From Xenopus tropicalis (taxonomy: Eukaryota; Chordata; Amphibia; Anura; Pipidae), in contig NC_030684.2 in NCBI RefSeq assembly GCF_000004195.4, forward strand, positions 104,919,929-104,983,928: a stretch of 64,000 nt of DNA. Reading direction: 5' to 3'. The notes below the pieces were generated by a model. It made no database searches. It had not been told where the DNA came from and saw only the letters and a list, made by a program, of their open reading frames with translations. Position numbers and translations under genes: made by a program. Of this stretch, positions 1 to 14,400 are shown one piece after another. How positions within the stretch are numbered: position 1 is the stretch's first letter; every line of letters starts with the position of its first letter.

Positions 1-377
1 GTTGATTTTGGTTCAAATGCAATTGCATCAAGTATGTCGCAGTTATGTTAGACACATCGCTTCCTTGTGCACACTGCATTGTGTGCAAAAAATCCATACC
101 AGTTGCACATGAAAAAGAAAAGCCCTGGAGCTACAAGCGCAGGGCCTATATGACAAAGGACCTGAGTGACCAGCAGCCAGATTACACTGGTTTATGTATA
201 GAGATTGGCAGAACTAGATGTAGCTGTGATTGGGTGAGAAGGGATGAATTAAGGCAGGAGAAAGCTGGTCCAGGGTACGGAGAAAGGGTAGGGGTATGAT
301 GCAGGGGAAGAAGAAATTCACTTATCTCTTATGGAATTCTGACTTTAGAATTGTCTTTTTCCCTGAAAAACCTACTA

Positions 378-620
378 GTTCCGCCCATATGTTCCACTTC
401 CTGCTGCCTCCTTTCCCAGGCTGTGCAGGCTGGCGGCATTCAGCACACTGCACTGTAGGATAGGAACCAATCAGCAGCTAGGCTGATTTGATAGAGAACT
501 AAAGCCTGCCTTTGCTTGTGTGACTACAGGGCTGTGATTGGCTACTCCCCTACTACTGTGCTTCTGGCAGGGACTGTAAGGACACGCCCACCACTCATTT
601 GAAACATGGTGGGGCAAGGA
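378..620 (-). repeat. Partial inverted copy of the 58.5-59.0 kb repeat
   Basis: The reverse complement matches the inside of the element at 58480-59002 over about 230 bases. Shared blocks include GGGCGTGTCCT, CCCTGCCAGAAGCACAGTAG and CTGCTGATTGGTTCC. The TTAA ends are missing, so it is a fragment. Confidence 0.7.
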
Positions 621-2374
621 TCCTTGGATACACATGCTAATAAAGCTGTGGCTGACATTCACCCAGAAGCCAGTGTTCTGCCTCCTTTATTTACATATCC
701 TGAACAATGCCAGGGGGGAGTTTGTGTTTGGCTGCCACTGATTCAGATATGAATCTGACTAAGATAAGAAAGCATAGCCAAAGCAGAGCAGATAAGTCTA
801 AATACATAAAATCTATGATCATCAAATAAATCATGAAATAACCCAGAACACTGGAATATTGTGTAATATTGCAATGTACTTTTTTTAAGAAAGCTTGTCC
901 CCTTTTATCACCCTGTTTGGCAGAGAAAGGGTTAGAATCAAAGCCTCCTGAGATGGAAATGCTATTCCTTTTCCTTCTATTTCTGCAGCTGCTTGTATTT
1001 AACAGATCGGCGTGTGATATAGGTGGTTCACTTAAGTGAAAAAATGTGGCAGAACAGAGTTTTTGTTGGCGTTTCATGAGAATGAATCAATGACAGCTTT
1101 TGCAGTTTTGCCCTGGTCCCATGTTCTTCACAGAAAGTAATATAGCCTGAGGCCTTATCCCATGCACAGAGAATTCCAGAAATATTGGGTATAATATAGC
1201 AGCGGGGAGAACATCTGTTATTAAGACCCAAACCATGTCTTGAAATGAAAAGTTTCTGGCATGAGTTCTTTTCCAAGAATCTGTTTATTTCTATGCAGTA
1301 AATAATGCCCAGCAGTACACTGGGGGATTCATTCTTTCTCGGCGGAAGGACAAAACCATTTTGTGTACCAGCTAATGGGCTACATCATAGTACATTACAG
1401 TGCAAAATGCAACAAAAGCTCCTTTCCAGATGTGCGATTTCAAGACCTGAATTCTAAGCATGGCTGATACAAATTCCCTAGTGTTGTATGCTTATACAGA
1501 CATAGGGGCCCAATTTTGTGGGGAAGGGGTTACCCATACAAGTAGCTCATTATCATAGAAAATGTGCTTTATACTTTCATTCATATGCATTTCCAATGCC
1601 CTGGGAAAAGGAATATGTCCATCCTGTGGTAACTGCAGCTACCATCACAATTTAGTTTTACATCACTATTAAAAAAATCCAACTCCATAGTTAGTAAGCT
1701 GTGAAGTGTATCCCATTATGCCTGCAGTCAATAACATCCCAACTTCAAGCATCATTTGGTCTGGAGAAAGATTCAGATCACCCACTGTGGCTCTTTAAAA
1801 AATAATCATTTGGTTGTTATTTTAGTGCATTGTTAGCATATATATCATTTTTATCCTGATAGGCAGTAAACAGTAAACATTGCCCTTTTACATCTTTTCC
1901 CTTGAGCCACCATTTTGTGATGGGCTCTGTGCTCCCTCAGAGATCAGCTGACAGGAAATAATGCAGCTCTAACTGTAACAGGAAGTAGTGTGAGAGTAAA
2001 AGACAGAACTCTGTCCATTAATTGGCTGATGGGGCCTAGCATGTATGTGTTCCCTTGGTTTGTTTGTGTGCACCAAAATCGTTTAAACCAAGGAGGCAGT
2101 AACAAAAATGGCAATTTGCTATTTAGAATTACCCAGTAGCACATACTGCTAAAAAAAATATAATTTTTTTGAAAACTGTTAGCAGGGTGAAGCAGGGTTT
2201 TATATACAGTATGAGCTGTTTTATGAGACCCACATCATACCTCCCAACAATTCATTAAGAGAAAGAGGGACAAAAATATGTGACGCGGGTAGTGTGGGAA
2301 TTTTTTTTGGCCACACCTGCTGTGTGACCACTCCCCCACACACCACACCCACTTTACATGCCCCAGATGTGCCA

Positions 2375-2530
2375 GTATAAACGCTAAATAAAAAGAATAA
2401 AGGACATATTAACTTCAAAGGTGCCAGTATGACTACATTAAATTGATAAAGGGCATATTAACCCCAGACATGCCAGTAAAATTACTAAATGAAACTGATA
2501 AAGGGCATATCAACTTCAGACATGCCAACA
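2375..2530. repeat. Minisatellite, about three units of roughly 52 bases
   Basis: Three imperfect units each contain a core like AAAGGGCATATTAAC followed by CAGACATGCCAGTA. Units start near 2390, 2440 and 2493. Divergence between units suggests an old array. Confidence 0.6.
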
Positions 2531-3715
2531 GTTCTGTGCATTTTCCAAAGTTATAAACAGGGCCAATTCTAGTGGTACATAAATCTATGTTATTTGCTTC
2601 TATTCTTAATCACTTGAAAGCAAAACAATATTAATGTACCACTTGAATTTTTAGCCATATTAACAAGGCCTAAGGTTCCCAAACTTATAAGGGCCCCTTT
2701 TAAATGTCTGCTATATTTTATGAACGGATTCTATTCTGCTCTGCCAGAGATTCCCAGAAGTGAGAGATATATGTTAGGGGTGGAAAGGTGAAACTGCCCA
2801 GCACACAAATAAAAACAGCAGCCTCTTCTGCCTGATAAAAGACAGAGCGCACCCTCAGCCCCTGACCCGTTGAGCAGGAGCAAGGAGAGGAATGCCCGCC
2901 AAGGCGATAGTTGACCCTTGCCTGTCACAAATGCTCCTCCCAGGACAATTAAACATCAAGGTAAACCTGTGAGCTTGAGGTAGCAGGGGAGATTCAAGAG
3001 TTAAGGGGGCAGGCTTTTTTTCAGGAGCAGAGCAGGCACAGCAATCAATTAAATGGCAATGCTGAGAAGCGGGACATCTAACAATGAATCCGGGACAGCG
3101 GGCAGTGCTATTTTTACAATGTTGCATGCACCATGTTACATGCACCATAGCTGGCTTGCTTTTTGGAAAATTCACAAAACTTGATTAATTTTAACCCATA
3201 GGAACCAATGCCATCTGACTGGTTAGTTGTAAGAAGGTTAATAAAAACAAATGCCTGAATTGCTTTCAAATGACTATTGTTAAACTTATATACGGTAAGT
3301 CAAATTAAACTTTATAGAAATTAAAATACCTATAGGTAATAGGTGATTATTAAAAATCTATGATATCATGAATCATACCAAATCTCAGATTTATTACATG
3401 GGGGGGAGGATTGACTGCCACTAGAATTAGGGTGGTCAAAATGCCCCATAGTAAACTATGAGACACAAGCTGCTTAAAGCACATGTAGCAGTAACAGATG
3501 CCCCACCACTCCATTTTGGCCAGTTGGCCACTGCTGTTTTCAGCCTGTTTGTTACTGTGGAAGTCAAAATACCCATGTTCCACTAGCCTTAGTTGTAAAC
3601 AGGATGTGAGCCATTGGTTTGTGTGCCAACAGACATGATTCCTACTGACCATTTAAAACTTCTGTTTGTTAAACAGCTGTGAAAATGAAGACATTTTTTT
3701 CTGTGCTTTTGGCAG

Positions 3716-6700
3716 GTTTCTTTGAAATCAAGTGACCTAGGGACATCTTCAGGGGAAATAGAACAACTCATCAAAAAACATGAAGCATTTGAAAAGCTAT
3801 TTGCATCCCAAGAGGAAAAGGTAAGGAGGCGCACCAGAGCTCTCTCTCCATCTTCAAACCGGGTGCTCATCTGAGAATCAATTTTACTGTGATACACACA
3901 TTGATATTCTCAGCTAATTTGCAGTTAGCCTTCTTTTTTCCTTTCCTTTTCTTTTTTTTTGTTTGATGAGGAAATCTCTAAAGAACTGTGCTTTCTAAAT
4001 AAAGAAAAAACAATGATAATATTCTGCCTAACCTAAATTTTAAGACGCTATGGTTATGGCTATGGTTATGGCTACTTGGGGGGTCAGCAGAAATCAGATT
4101 TAATCTGTAGCAAGATTTTTTTAAAATATCTTTTTTATTAATAATACATTTTAAAAAATAATCCTATTTGGAAACCTAACAGCCAAATGGCAGAGCTATG
4201 GAACTAATATAATTATCAAACTGCAAAAATAAATAAAAAAAAAACAATTTCAAAGTCTTATAATGTCAGTTTATATAGTTAATTTTCTGGTGAACATGAC
4301 TTTTAGCAGTCAAGCTAACTATCACTGGGATTATTCTGGCCAGTTCTCCATTAAAGCATACTTGTCCGATAAGTTTTCTAACAGAGAAAACTCTTCCAAC
4401 AATGACATAAAGCACCTGCCTAGAGCACAAGGATGGTGGGGCACCAAGCAGGTACCTTGGCCTGTCCTTCATCTCCTGCTCCACAACAGGGCTTCTGAGA
4501 GGAAAATGGCACAGGAAAACTATACATATAGCTCAAGGACTGTGATTTTCTGGGTTACATTCTATTGGACTAAATATTACAGTGACTTACAAACTGTCTG
4601 ACATTAATTAAAAGTAGGGAGCACCTTCTAACTGTAAGATTACTCAACTGCTTGTGCCCTGATGAGGAAATCTCCTACTCAGAATGCCTGAGAACAGTAC
4701 AAACTGTACTGTAACCAGGCACAAAATTTAATGATAACTGTCCATTTCCTGTTAGCCATATCCTCCCACACTCACACCATGGAGACAAAATGGATTCCAT
4801 GACTTGCTTCACAAATAAGCTTGATAACTGAGGACCCCTCATTTTAGGAGGGTTTAGTAGTTTTAAAAATGTTGACTGTCCACAGCAAGTATACTACTAA
4901 CAAATGTTGGCATCTGATACATTTCTTTCAGTATCCATCACTAACTAGTAACTTTCTGTCCTTAACTTTGGCACCATAAATCAAGTTTTTTTAGACAATT
5001 ATTTTTATTGATTTGTTTTCCATTCAGAGATACATGAAATATAATAGTATGAAATATTAGACACCCAGTCAGTATCAATTTACATACTCCCAGTATACAA
5101 TGAAAGGAGCAGTCAAACTTTAAGGCTTGTGTCAAGGCATATCCCATACTACAGGTATGGGATCCCTTATACGGAAACCCATCATCCAGAAAGTTCCAAA
5201 TTATGGAAAGGCCATCTCCTATAGACTCTATTATAAGCAAATAATTCTAATTTTTAAAAATAATTTCCTTACATATTATTTAATAATTATTTAATTTTAA
5301 TTATAAAACTGTACCTTGTACTTGATCCCAACTAAGATATAATGAATCCTTATTGGAGGCAAAACAAGCCTATTGGGTTTATTCAATATTTAAATGATTT
5401 TTAGCAGACTTAAGTTATGGAGATCCAAATTATGCAAAGATCCCTTATCCAGAAAACCCCAGGTCGCGAGCATTCTGGATAACAGGTCCCATACCTGTAC
5501 TACATTTTAGCATCATTAACTGTAGTAATACCAAACCATATATCATGTTTGCTGGAATTTTTAATTCACCAATATTGACATTCTTATATCTATTTCAGGT
5601 GGTGTCCTTACAGGATCAGGCCAACAAGCTCCAGGACAGCAGCAAGTGGCCAGAGAGAGAGCAGATACAGCAAAAGCTCAGATCTGTACTGGAGAGGAGA
5701 AGGAAAGTAAAAGATCTCAGCCGGGCCCGGAAAGACGAGCTGAATACGGCACTGCTGCTTGCTCTCTTCTACCAAAACCTTACAGAAGTAATGACAAATT
5801 CAGGATATTCTCTCACTATATTAGGAAGCTAAAGTGTTTTTCTTAATGAAATGTGTTTGCAAATGTACCATTAATCCATAGATTTACTGAGAGGGTTTTT
5901 ATTTATCAAAGGAGGAAAACAGAGTTCGCCACACAAAGTAAATCTCATACCTCTCTATTTTAAATGTAGAGGCATCAAAGCGTAAAAATAAGTAGATAGA
6001 AATAAAGTAGATAGATAGAGAACTGGGGAGATCCCCTCTAGTGAACTGTGATAAATGGTATGTGCTGTTTTCAGAGCAAGCTATCTTTGTATAACATAAT
6101 TAAAGCCAAGATATCTGAAATAAAATCCAAAAATAATTTAGTGGCACAGCCTCCATGTGTTTAAAATAGTGTCAGATTCACTTGCACCTCTTTTGGTTAA
6201 AACTGCTCATCACATATGGCTATAAATTCACAGGACTTGTCCCTCCTAACATTGCAGTAAGCCTACGCACATGTGACTTGTGCCACTTTACCTTTCCTGG
6301 TACTTATACAATATATGTGTGTGCTTTAAGCTATTTTACAACAAGTAGTGCTCCAACATAGTTTATTGGGGTAAAGTTAATTGTGTACAAATAGCAATAC
6401 CAAAGGGCAATCCCACACACAGGATTATGGGTTTTGCTAGTAGACCATGTGGACTTTAGTCACTGGTAATTATTGACTGCAATGTTACACAAAAACCCAA
6501 AATCAAGGAAGACATCCAAGTGATCCTGAAAGTCAAAGTAAATGCATTTGCATATAGACCGCTGTGAACTGGTGTATGGATTATTTATATAATTTGCCAG
6601 ATAGCAGTGAGTCAGCTAGTTAGTAAAATGAACAAAATGGAGGTACTAAATAATTGCTTACCACAAAGAAAAAAAAAATTATGTGAAGGTTCTCTGTGAC

Positions 6701-8447
6701 TATACACTACTATAGCAACATAACAAAACTCAGCCTTTCTCAGGAACATTCCCAGGCTTTTTGCTTTATTTATTGCAAACAAGAGCTAGAAAACAAGTCA
6801 CTGTGTGGCTTGGATGCAATACCTTCAATGTATTGGCCATCAAATATGCCATGATACAGTGTGGATGTGTAGATATTACTACTTTAGAAATAAAGATGTA
6901 AAATGCTTTGGTGCATGTTTCTTCAAAAACATCCTTCTCACAATTACTGTTCTCACTTTGCAGGCACAGTACTGGATCAACGAGCGCATGCAGAAACTGG
7001 ATGACAACACTCACCAGCAAGGCCCCATGGACCTGCAGAGCAAACTAAAGGTGCTTCAAAAGCATCAGGTGTTTGAGGCAGAAATCCTGGCCCACGAGAA
7101 GAACATCCAGGATGTTACAGAGGTGAATAAAGGAATAGCCTGTTATTATGAATGTAATGAAAGTACCAAATAATCATGGTGTTCTAAACTATTGCATTAC
7201 AAACTTCGGCCCAGTGTGGCTCCTTATTTGTGATATGCTGTTCTGTGTGCATAGGTTTCTGGCTACAATACCCCAAGACATGACTCATGTGTACAGTACA
7301 GGAGTTTTCCAGCTGTGTATTTGTTGCAGTGTTGCTATTTATTGCAGTCACTGAGCACATCCTTATCCAATCAAAATTACTTTGACATACACAGTATGTT
7401 GTGCTTTCCAATAGACATGTAATACAGTAACCTAGAGAACAATGTGACACTGTGTTTTTGCTACCATTTTGGTTTGATAATCGCTCTTTTTGTAACTTGT
7501 AGATAGAACAGATTATATTTAAAATATATACTTTGTGATCTACATATGAGGAAACAATGCTAAAGGAAAATTTCTGTCAGTAAAAGATTTGACCCTATAT
7601 TTGAAAACTGAAATAATGTGTCATTATGTCTTTGCTTATGTGCAGAAAGGAAACTCACTGTTGTCCCAGCACCACCCAAAGTCCACAGAGATTCGCCAGA
7701 AGAGCCGTGCGCTGCATGAAGAATGGGAAAAACTTAAAAGGGCAGTTGCTGCTCGTGGTAAAATGCTGGAGGACAACAGGGACTTTTTGGAATTCCTACA
7801 AAAAGTTGACCAGGTCGAGGCTTGGATCAGAGAGAAGGTATGGAATCTCTTAAGTCCATTAAAAAAATAGTTTTTGGCTGAGGTTTCCCTTTAATATCCA
7901 TCATTTTCATAAATTCTGCACAGTAATGTCCCTGTGTAACTAAGTTGAAGGGCTCCAATTGGAATATGAAGCCTATTCTTTTGTCTGGAAAAGTCCTTTC
8001 CTTGACTTAAACATACGTACATGTGCAATTTTTTTGGAATCCATTTGTACTGTAATGAATTTTCCCTATAACGATCCATTCTTTGAATATATGGAAGGTT
8101 GTCCAGAACAGTAAAATCATATATATTAAAATGATACAGAAAGAACTCAGTATGTGGCATTGTTGTCTTACACAGCAGAACAAATGATGTTAAGCAGGAG
8201 CTTTGCTTCACCAAAAAACATACTTTGATGGAATACATTTGTCATGATTAGGATTACAGATACCCTAAATTGTTTTGTCTCTTTTGAAAAAAAAATGGCA
8301 AGTAAGAACTCATCTCTGCAAATTAAACCTGCTGCTATTTTGTCTTTTTAGGAAGTTATGATAAATGTTGGTGATGTGGGTGAAGACTATGAACATTGTC
8401 TACAGCTAATGAGAAAGCTGAATGAGTTTCGAGGAGCAGGCTCTAGT
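3716..8447 (+). CDS. sptbn5: Spectrin exons 1-5: end of one repeat, repeat 1, start of repeat 2
   Basis: Exons 3716-3820, 5599-5787, 6964-7122, 7646-7837 and 8352-8447 are all phase 0 and encode residues 1-247 of the visible protein. The first exon is a classic helix B (LIKKHEAFEKLFASQEEK). Its helix A must lie in an exon left of the window, because 1-3715 shows no matching coding sequence. The helix-A tryptophans of the next two repeats are residues 102 (QYWINERM) and 211 (VEAWIREK), 109 apart. Each acceptor follows a pyrimidine tract and each donor is GTAAG-, GTGAA- or GTATG-like. Confidence 0.9.
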
Positions 8448-11400
8448 GTAAGATACTTTTCTTTTCGTTTTTTTTCCCCCTACTCCTTTTTTTTCCTTAT
8501 TTTGACTGGTTTCTCTGGATTAAAACAAGTTGTCTCCTATTTTATGACCACATTAAATTATTTTGTCTCTGTATAATGATACTTTTCGCACTTCTGACAT
8601 CCCCAGGCTTTCTATTACTACTCATGCTTTGTCTGTAGTATATTATAAATTTCTTTTTTTCATCCCATTTTCTAGTCTATTCACACCATTTTTACATTGA
8701 TACCCTCCCTTTTCTTTCCCAACTCTCACCGATGATTGCACCAGAGACCATACAGCAAGATTTGTAAAGGCATTACCTAACGGCATTGTTTGTAGCATTA
8801 GGCAACGCTTGAATTTCTTTTCTAAACATATGCTATTGCTAGAACATACATAAAGAGATATATATCCCTATGAGACAAGTAGGTCTCTGGGTTATAATTT
8901 CTGAAGGAAAAATAACAGTTTTGGGAATAAAATTCACGTTTATATGCAGGGCCTTCTCCTTTTAGTTAGTAGTTATTGAACACCGTTGAACTCGATCTCT
9001 CCTACCAACCTTAATAAAATAAGAATGCTATCACCAAATAATGTGTCATTTATTGGACAGAAATTAGTTTAGACTGTTGAGGAAAATCCCTATTAATCCA
9101 TACTGGTAAATATTGTAGGACGTGACTGTGGACGATGCTCATATAAAAGATATTAATGCATTAGCCACAAGACTCGAGAGACAAAACAAAGAAGAGGTGA
9201 AGACAATTTCCATGAGGAGGCAGCAGCTAAATAACAAGTAAGTGTCCTGCTTTGTGCTGTCCACAAAGATCAGAACAAGAAAATCTATTCCCTTCCATTT
9301 CACATTCCATCAGACTTACCCTGCTGATTACAAACAATCTCTTTGGCTAATGTCTTGTGGGGAAGATATTCTGTAGGCATTTTTCTGCTGACAGAGAATC
9401 CTCTAGACTACCACCTGCTGCTCCCATTGAAGTCACTGGAGCCATGGGTAGCTGTCAATAGCATTTCCCCATCAGCAGTTTTTTTGTCACAAGAGGAATG
9501 CTACAGGTCACATTAGCCTTCAAATGCATTTCTTTAGAGAAGCTTTGCTATGTCTTCACTCCTTCGTTTGCCCCCTTGCTAAGGTACAATACTCAAATCC
9601 ACACTTTCCTGACTCTTGAGTTTGCCAACCTTACTCTTTGTGCACATTCCTCATTTTAAATTTTAAGCTACAATGCACAGGGCACTGTTTACCTCTTTTG
9701 TCACTCTGTAATTATAATCAGTCTTAGCACATATCTCGTATATTTTAACAAACTCCCATATATATATAAGAATTATGTACTCCCAGTAGTTCAATATAAA
9801 TATATAGAAAGGTCATGAAATTCCAAAGCGATTTATAATCTCTTAAAATATCTGTGGTAAATAAGGGTTGTATTGTTTAGGATTGACAAATTTCTATAGG
9901 TCACATAACACAATAACAACACTTACATAAAAATTAAGAACAGTACATTATCAAAAGGATATGTTTTAGAGGTTATTCATGGCTTTTGTGCATTATAATA
10001 AGGCTTTGGGGAGGTGCTCATAGCTTTAATTGGTTATGCATTACTCAGCATAAACACCATATACAGCACATACATTACACCCAGGATGAAAAGGGGCTGG
10101 AGATCTGTTTTGTTTTTTATAAACTTTTACATTTACATTAACAAAGAAAGAGAGGGAAAGAGAAAGATAGGGAAAGATAAGGAGAGAAAGAAAAAGGAAT
10201 GAGGTGTTTTGGGGTTTTTAATGCAATGTATCATGCCGAAGTTTCCACTTTGTTTCTTTGAACCACCAAAACAAAAACTGAGTTATCTGTATAAAACTGA
10301 GCATTTGCATAGGTGCAGAGTATTTGTATCACACGTGCCTTTTAAATGTTACTAATACCCAAACTGGATTTTTTTATTCATTGTAAGTATTAATAAGAAA
10401 TGAATCTTGTTAGCCGGCATAGGAAGTTTATTAACTCCTTTACACTGTCCCTTCATTTCCCATTAGATGGAACAGTTTCCATGGGGACCTAAATAAATAC
10501 CGCAAAGCTCTGGAAGGAGCATTAGAGGTTCACTCCTTGATCCGGGAAATTGATGATGTTAATGAGAGAATCAGTGAAAAGGTATGGGAATATCATATCT
10601 GTTGAATAATGCCAACTATATATAAAGGAAGGGAGTATTTTGGGACTGTACTACAGTTTGCACTGTTATATAATTTTGGTTCACATATTTACATTAGTTT
10701 CTGATTTTTATAAGAAACAATTTTTTAATAAAAATACCAAATATTCAGTAATTTGAGGAATGGGAATCAAAAGTAAAGCAGAACTGTAGCAGCAGAAATG
10801 AAAATTGTGCCTTGTTAATAGTTAGCTTTTTTCTTCTTAGAATAATGCATAGTGCAGTACTTCCTACATACATTTGGGGTTATTTCACAATCACTAAACT
10901 CTGTGCAAGCATATAATACTGTTGGGATGTAAGGTGTTATCCATCCCTACCATAAGGAATTGTACTTATGCCTTGCCTAGTGGATGCTGCTAGAGAACCT
11001 AAGGTAGAAGACCACAGTAACAAGATTAAGCCCTAAGGCCCTGAGTACACGGAGCGGTTTGTCCACTTCTCTCAGCTCGCAGCAAAAGGTCAGCCTGAAA
11101 AATGCCAAAACAGGTATTTTCTGGTTGTTCTGCACCCCACTCCGCTGTATGTGCCTGCACTGAGGTGGAAGCTTTAGTTTTCAGTGCAAGCACAAGGAGC
11201 AGTTTATGGAAGCGGATCTGCTTCTCAAATAATGAGGAGGTGTATTTATTAACATTGGAGACAAATGTCACCAGTGATGTTGCCCATAGCAACCAATCAG
11301 ATCTTTGCTTTTGTTTTCTATAGTTCATCTTGGAGACCAGTGTTTCATAGTAAGAGAAATTTTACTTTTTCTCACATTTTTCTGGCATCTATTACAACGG

Positions 11401-14400
11401 GCACATCCAGTGGCAATAAAAATTTCCACTTTGCCTGCAATTAAAATGCCATTTTGACTGCAATTTGTGTGTAATAAAAGCAGTAGGGATTTACAGGTAA
11501 TCTGTTTATGATCACAGAATGCCAAGCTACTGTCCAATGCCAAAGTACCCTATTTTAGAGGTTTCCAGCATTACTTTTGTGGGTTGTTTTAAGGAAAGCT
11601 TTCAATTACCATATAGCAGAAAAATGTTTCCTTAAATACAGTGTACATTTTTTTTACTGTAATTTCCTACTTTTTCACCATTTATGAAGAATATTTGTAA
11701 TTTCTTTTGCAAACATTGCAAACTGCATTCAGTTTGAATAAAATTCGAATTCTCATACATGGAGTATGGACACGATGGACTTAAATACAACCCTGTCTCT
11801 TCTGAATTTTAAAAACTGTGTGCAATGTTTAGGTTCCAAACATTTTTTTTTGGGGGGGGGGGGGTCTAGTTGTTTTGTTACACCATGGTCTTCTGAAAAT
11901 TGGTACTAAGTACATTGCAATACACAGGTTTGTAATTGCAGATTACAAACCTGTAATTGAACAGGCTGAATAACAAATAATCGGTGCCATATAACTGAAG
12001 GTCAGGAATGTATATTTTGTTGAGCTAGCTTACTCCAGTTATTACATTTTTCCTTACCACCTTTGCAACTGTTGTTTTTCAGAGTGTGCTTATGCAGTCC
12101 CTTGATTATGGCAAAGACGTGGAGAGTGTTGAAAACTTGATCCGCAGGCATGAAGAAACTGAGAGAGACATCAAGGTCATTCAGGCTCAAAAAGAGGTAC
12201 TGAATGAAAGCAGATGAGTGCTGCATGCAGAAGTCTATATGCAATCCAATGAATGAATGGATGAAATGAAACATGACAGAAGCAAAATAAAAGCATGTTT
12301 CCATAGGTTGTTTTCATTCTCCTGTTACATGCCTAGATTACATTGAGGTTCAGTCTACCTGAGGTCAAAGAGTTAAATATTTAAAAGACTGAGCCACAGT
12401 TTGAGCTGCTGTTTATTATCCATTTCCTTCTTTTATTGGGCCCTGATCCATATTATTCTCGGAAAAAGTGTATACTTGCCAAGTGGCTTCAGGAACTAAA
12501 ACTCTTTCTTCAATATAAATATCCCTTTGCAGCACTTACATCAAGAAGCCAACCGCCTGTCCAAAAAGAACCAGTCAATGAGCGAATGTCTGACCTCAAA
12601 GCAAAAAGAAATGGCAGACAACTGGCAGAAGCTCCAAGTGCAAACTCAGGAGAGGTACAAAATAATTTGCACTTTACTGGGGGACAAACTGTGTTTTTAT
12701 ATTTAAACACCACTCCATGAAAATCTGCTTGAGTAATCATTTCTTAAAAGAGTATACATTACCGAAAATAATGTGTCTGACATCACAAGGATAGCCTAGA
12801 ATATAGGAGCATTAAGCAATGCCAACACTTTACATAATGTCTGATTCCTAGGGTTTGGTTCCCACTAATATACTATAATATATATATATATATACACCAT
12901 GATTATCAGCTAAAATTAAACTGGGACACAATCGGTGATCAATTTTATTGATTTTCAGGAGGGAGAAACTGGACGCTTCTTACCATTTACAGAGGTTTAA
13001 CACAGATATCAGAGAGTTACTGAACTGGACACAGAAACTGCAAGCCATCAATGAAGGTAGTGGTTTGCCAAAGCACCTAAATGAAGTTGAAGCTAGATTT
13101 AATGAACACCAAGAAAGAAAGGTATGTGAATACATTTTGAATATTGAACTTAGTATTTTACTTTAATTTGTCTTTTAGCAGCCCAAATGTACTCTCCATA
13201 AAAGGATGGATCAGTCTCATTGACTGCCACATAGGGCAGTAAAAGTGTTCCATCGCTTTGGTACAATTTTTTAAAGAAAAACACAAAATACTGGAAATCA
13301 AAAATCATGAGATGGCCACAAATATCTTTGCCAATTTTTATTAGGGAGTAGTGATGAGCGAATCTGCCCTGTTTTGCTTCGCAGAAAAAAATTTGCAAAT
13401 CTTTCAAAAGATTTGCAAAACGGGAAAAATGTTGCACGTCACAAAAAATTGTCACATGCGTAATTTTTTTTACTTTTTTTTTTAAGCACACAGGCAACCA
13501 TTTTTGTCCCACAACGAATGTTGTCGCCCGTTTCACGAAACATTCCACCAATGGTGAAACGCAGAAATTTGCCATCCATGTCCGCCAAATTATTTTGCCT
13601 ATCACTATTAAGTAGTTTTTATTACTTTATTTCATATAAATGAATATGTAAGGAGAAGGAAAGGCTAATAAAGAGTTAATCTCAAGATGCAGGCATACCT
13701 TCATTGTCTTAATAGTGCCCTTAAGTCTCCCCATATTTCACCTGTTCAGCTGATCAGAAGCCAAACAGGAAGAAAAAATGCTGAGCTGTGTAAAGAAATT
13801 TCCCATAATGCCTCACTCCTGCACCGAGACCCAGACCAAGTGAACATGCTCAGTTTGTAAGACTATGAGTCAGCTTCCTGCTGATTGGCTCAGATCCAAA
13901 TTCCTAAGGGGAAGGGAGTTCTTAGCATTCTTGAGGGTGGGGGGAGCAGGAGAGGCGAGAGGGGAGAGCTGCATGTCTCTGGCACATGAATTACAGACAC
14001 AAGAATTCTTTTGACAGGGAACTCAGTGCAGCGTTTCTGTTAGTGCTTATGGCTGTATTTACATAGACCTTTCTGATAAAGCTTACTTAGTTTTTACCTT
14101 TCTTTCTCCTTTAACTTAGGTCACGGTTGTTATATATTATTTATTACAAATGTACTGGTTAATATCAAAACTGTAACATTATTGTATTTCAAAATGGTGC
14201 AAGTAAAAAGGACTGCTACATGATGTGATCCATGAATTTTAAATTTGAAAAATGTATCCATATATAACTGTCCAAGAAGAGTTGAAACATTTATTTGTTA
14301 TGTATAATTCTAGGTGGAAGTTACTGCGCTGCTGCAAATTATTTTTCTATGGTTAGTGTTTTAGTTTTCTGCTGTAAAAATACTGTAAAGTTGGCCATAA

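Larger units (their letters stand above)
1..3715. other. Upstream intron of the spectrin gene, no coding exon seen
   Basis: None of the open frames here resembles a spectrin repeat, and the first visible exon needs an upstream helix A, so this is read as intron. It contains a fragment of a repeat also found near 58.7 kb and a small tandem repeat near 2.4 kb. The rest looks like unique AT-rich DNA. Confidence 0.6.

Noticed and set aside
1..3715. Search for an upstream spectrin exon
   Set aside because: Open frames at 45-299 and elsewhere show no heptad pattern or helix-A tryptophan and lack fitting splice phases.
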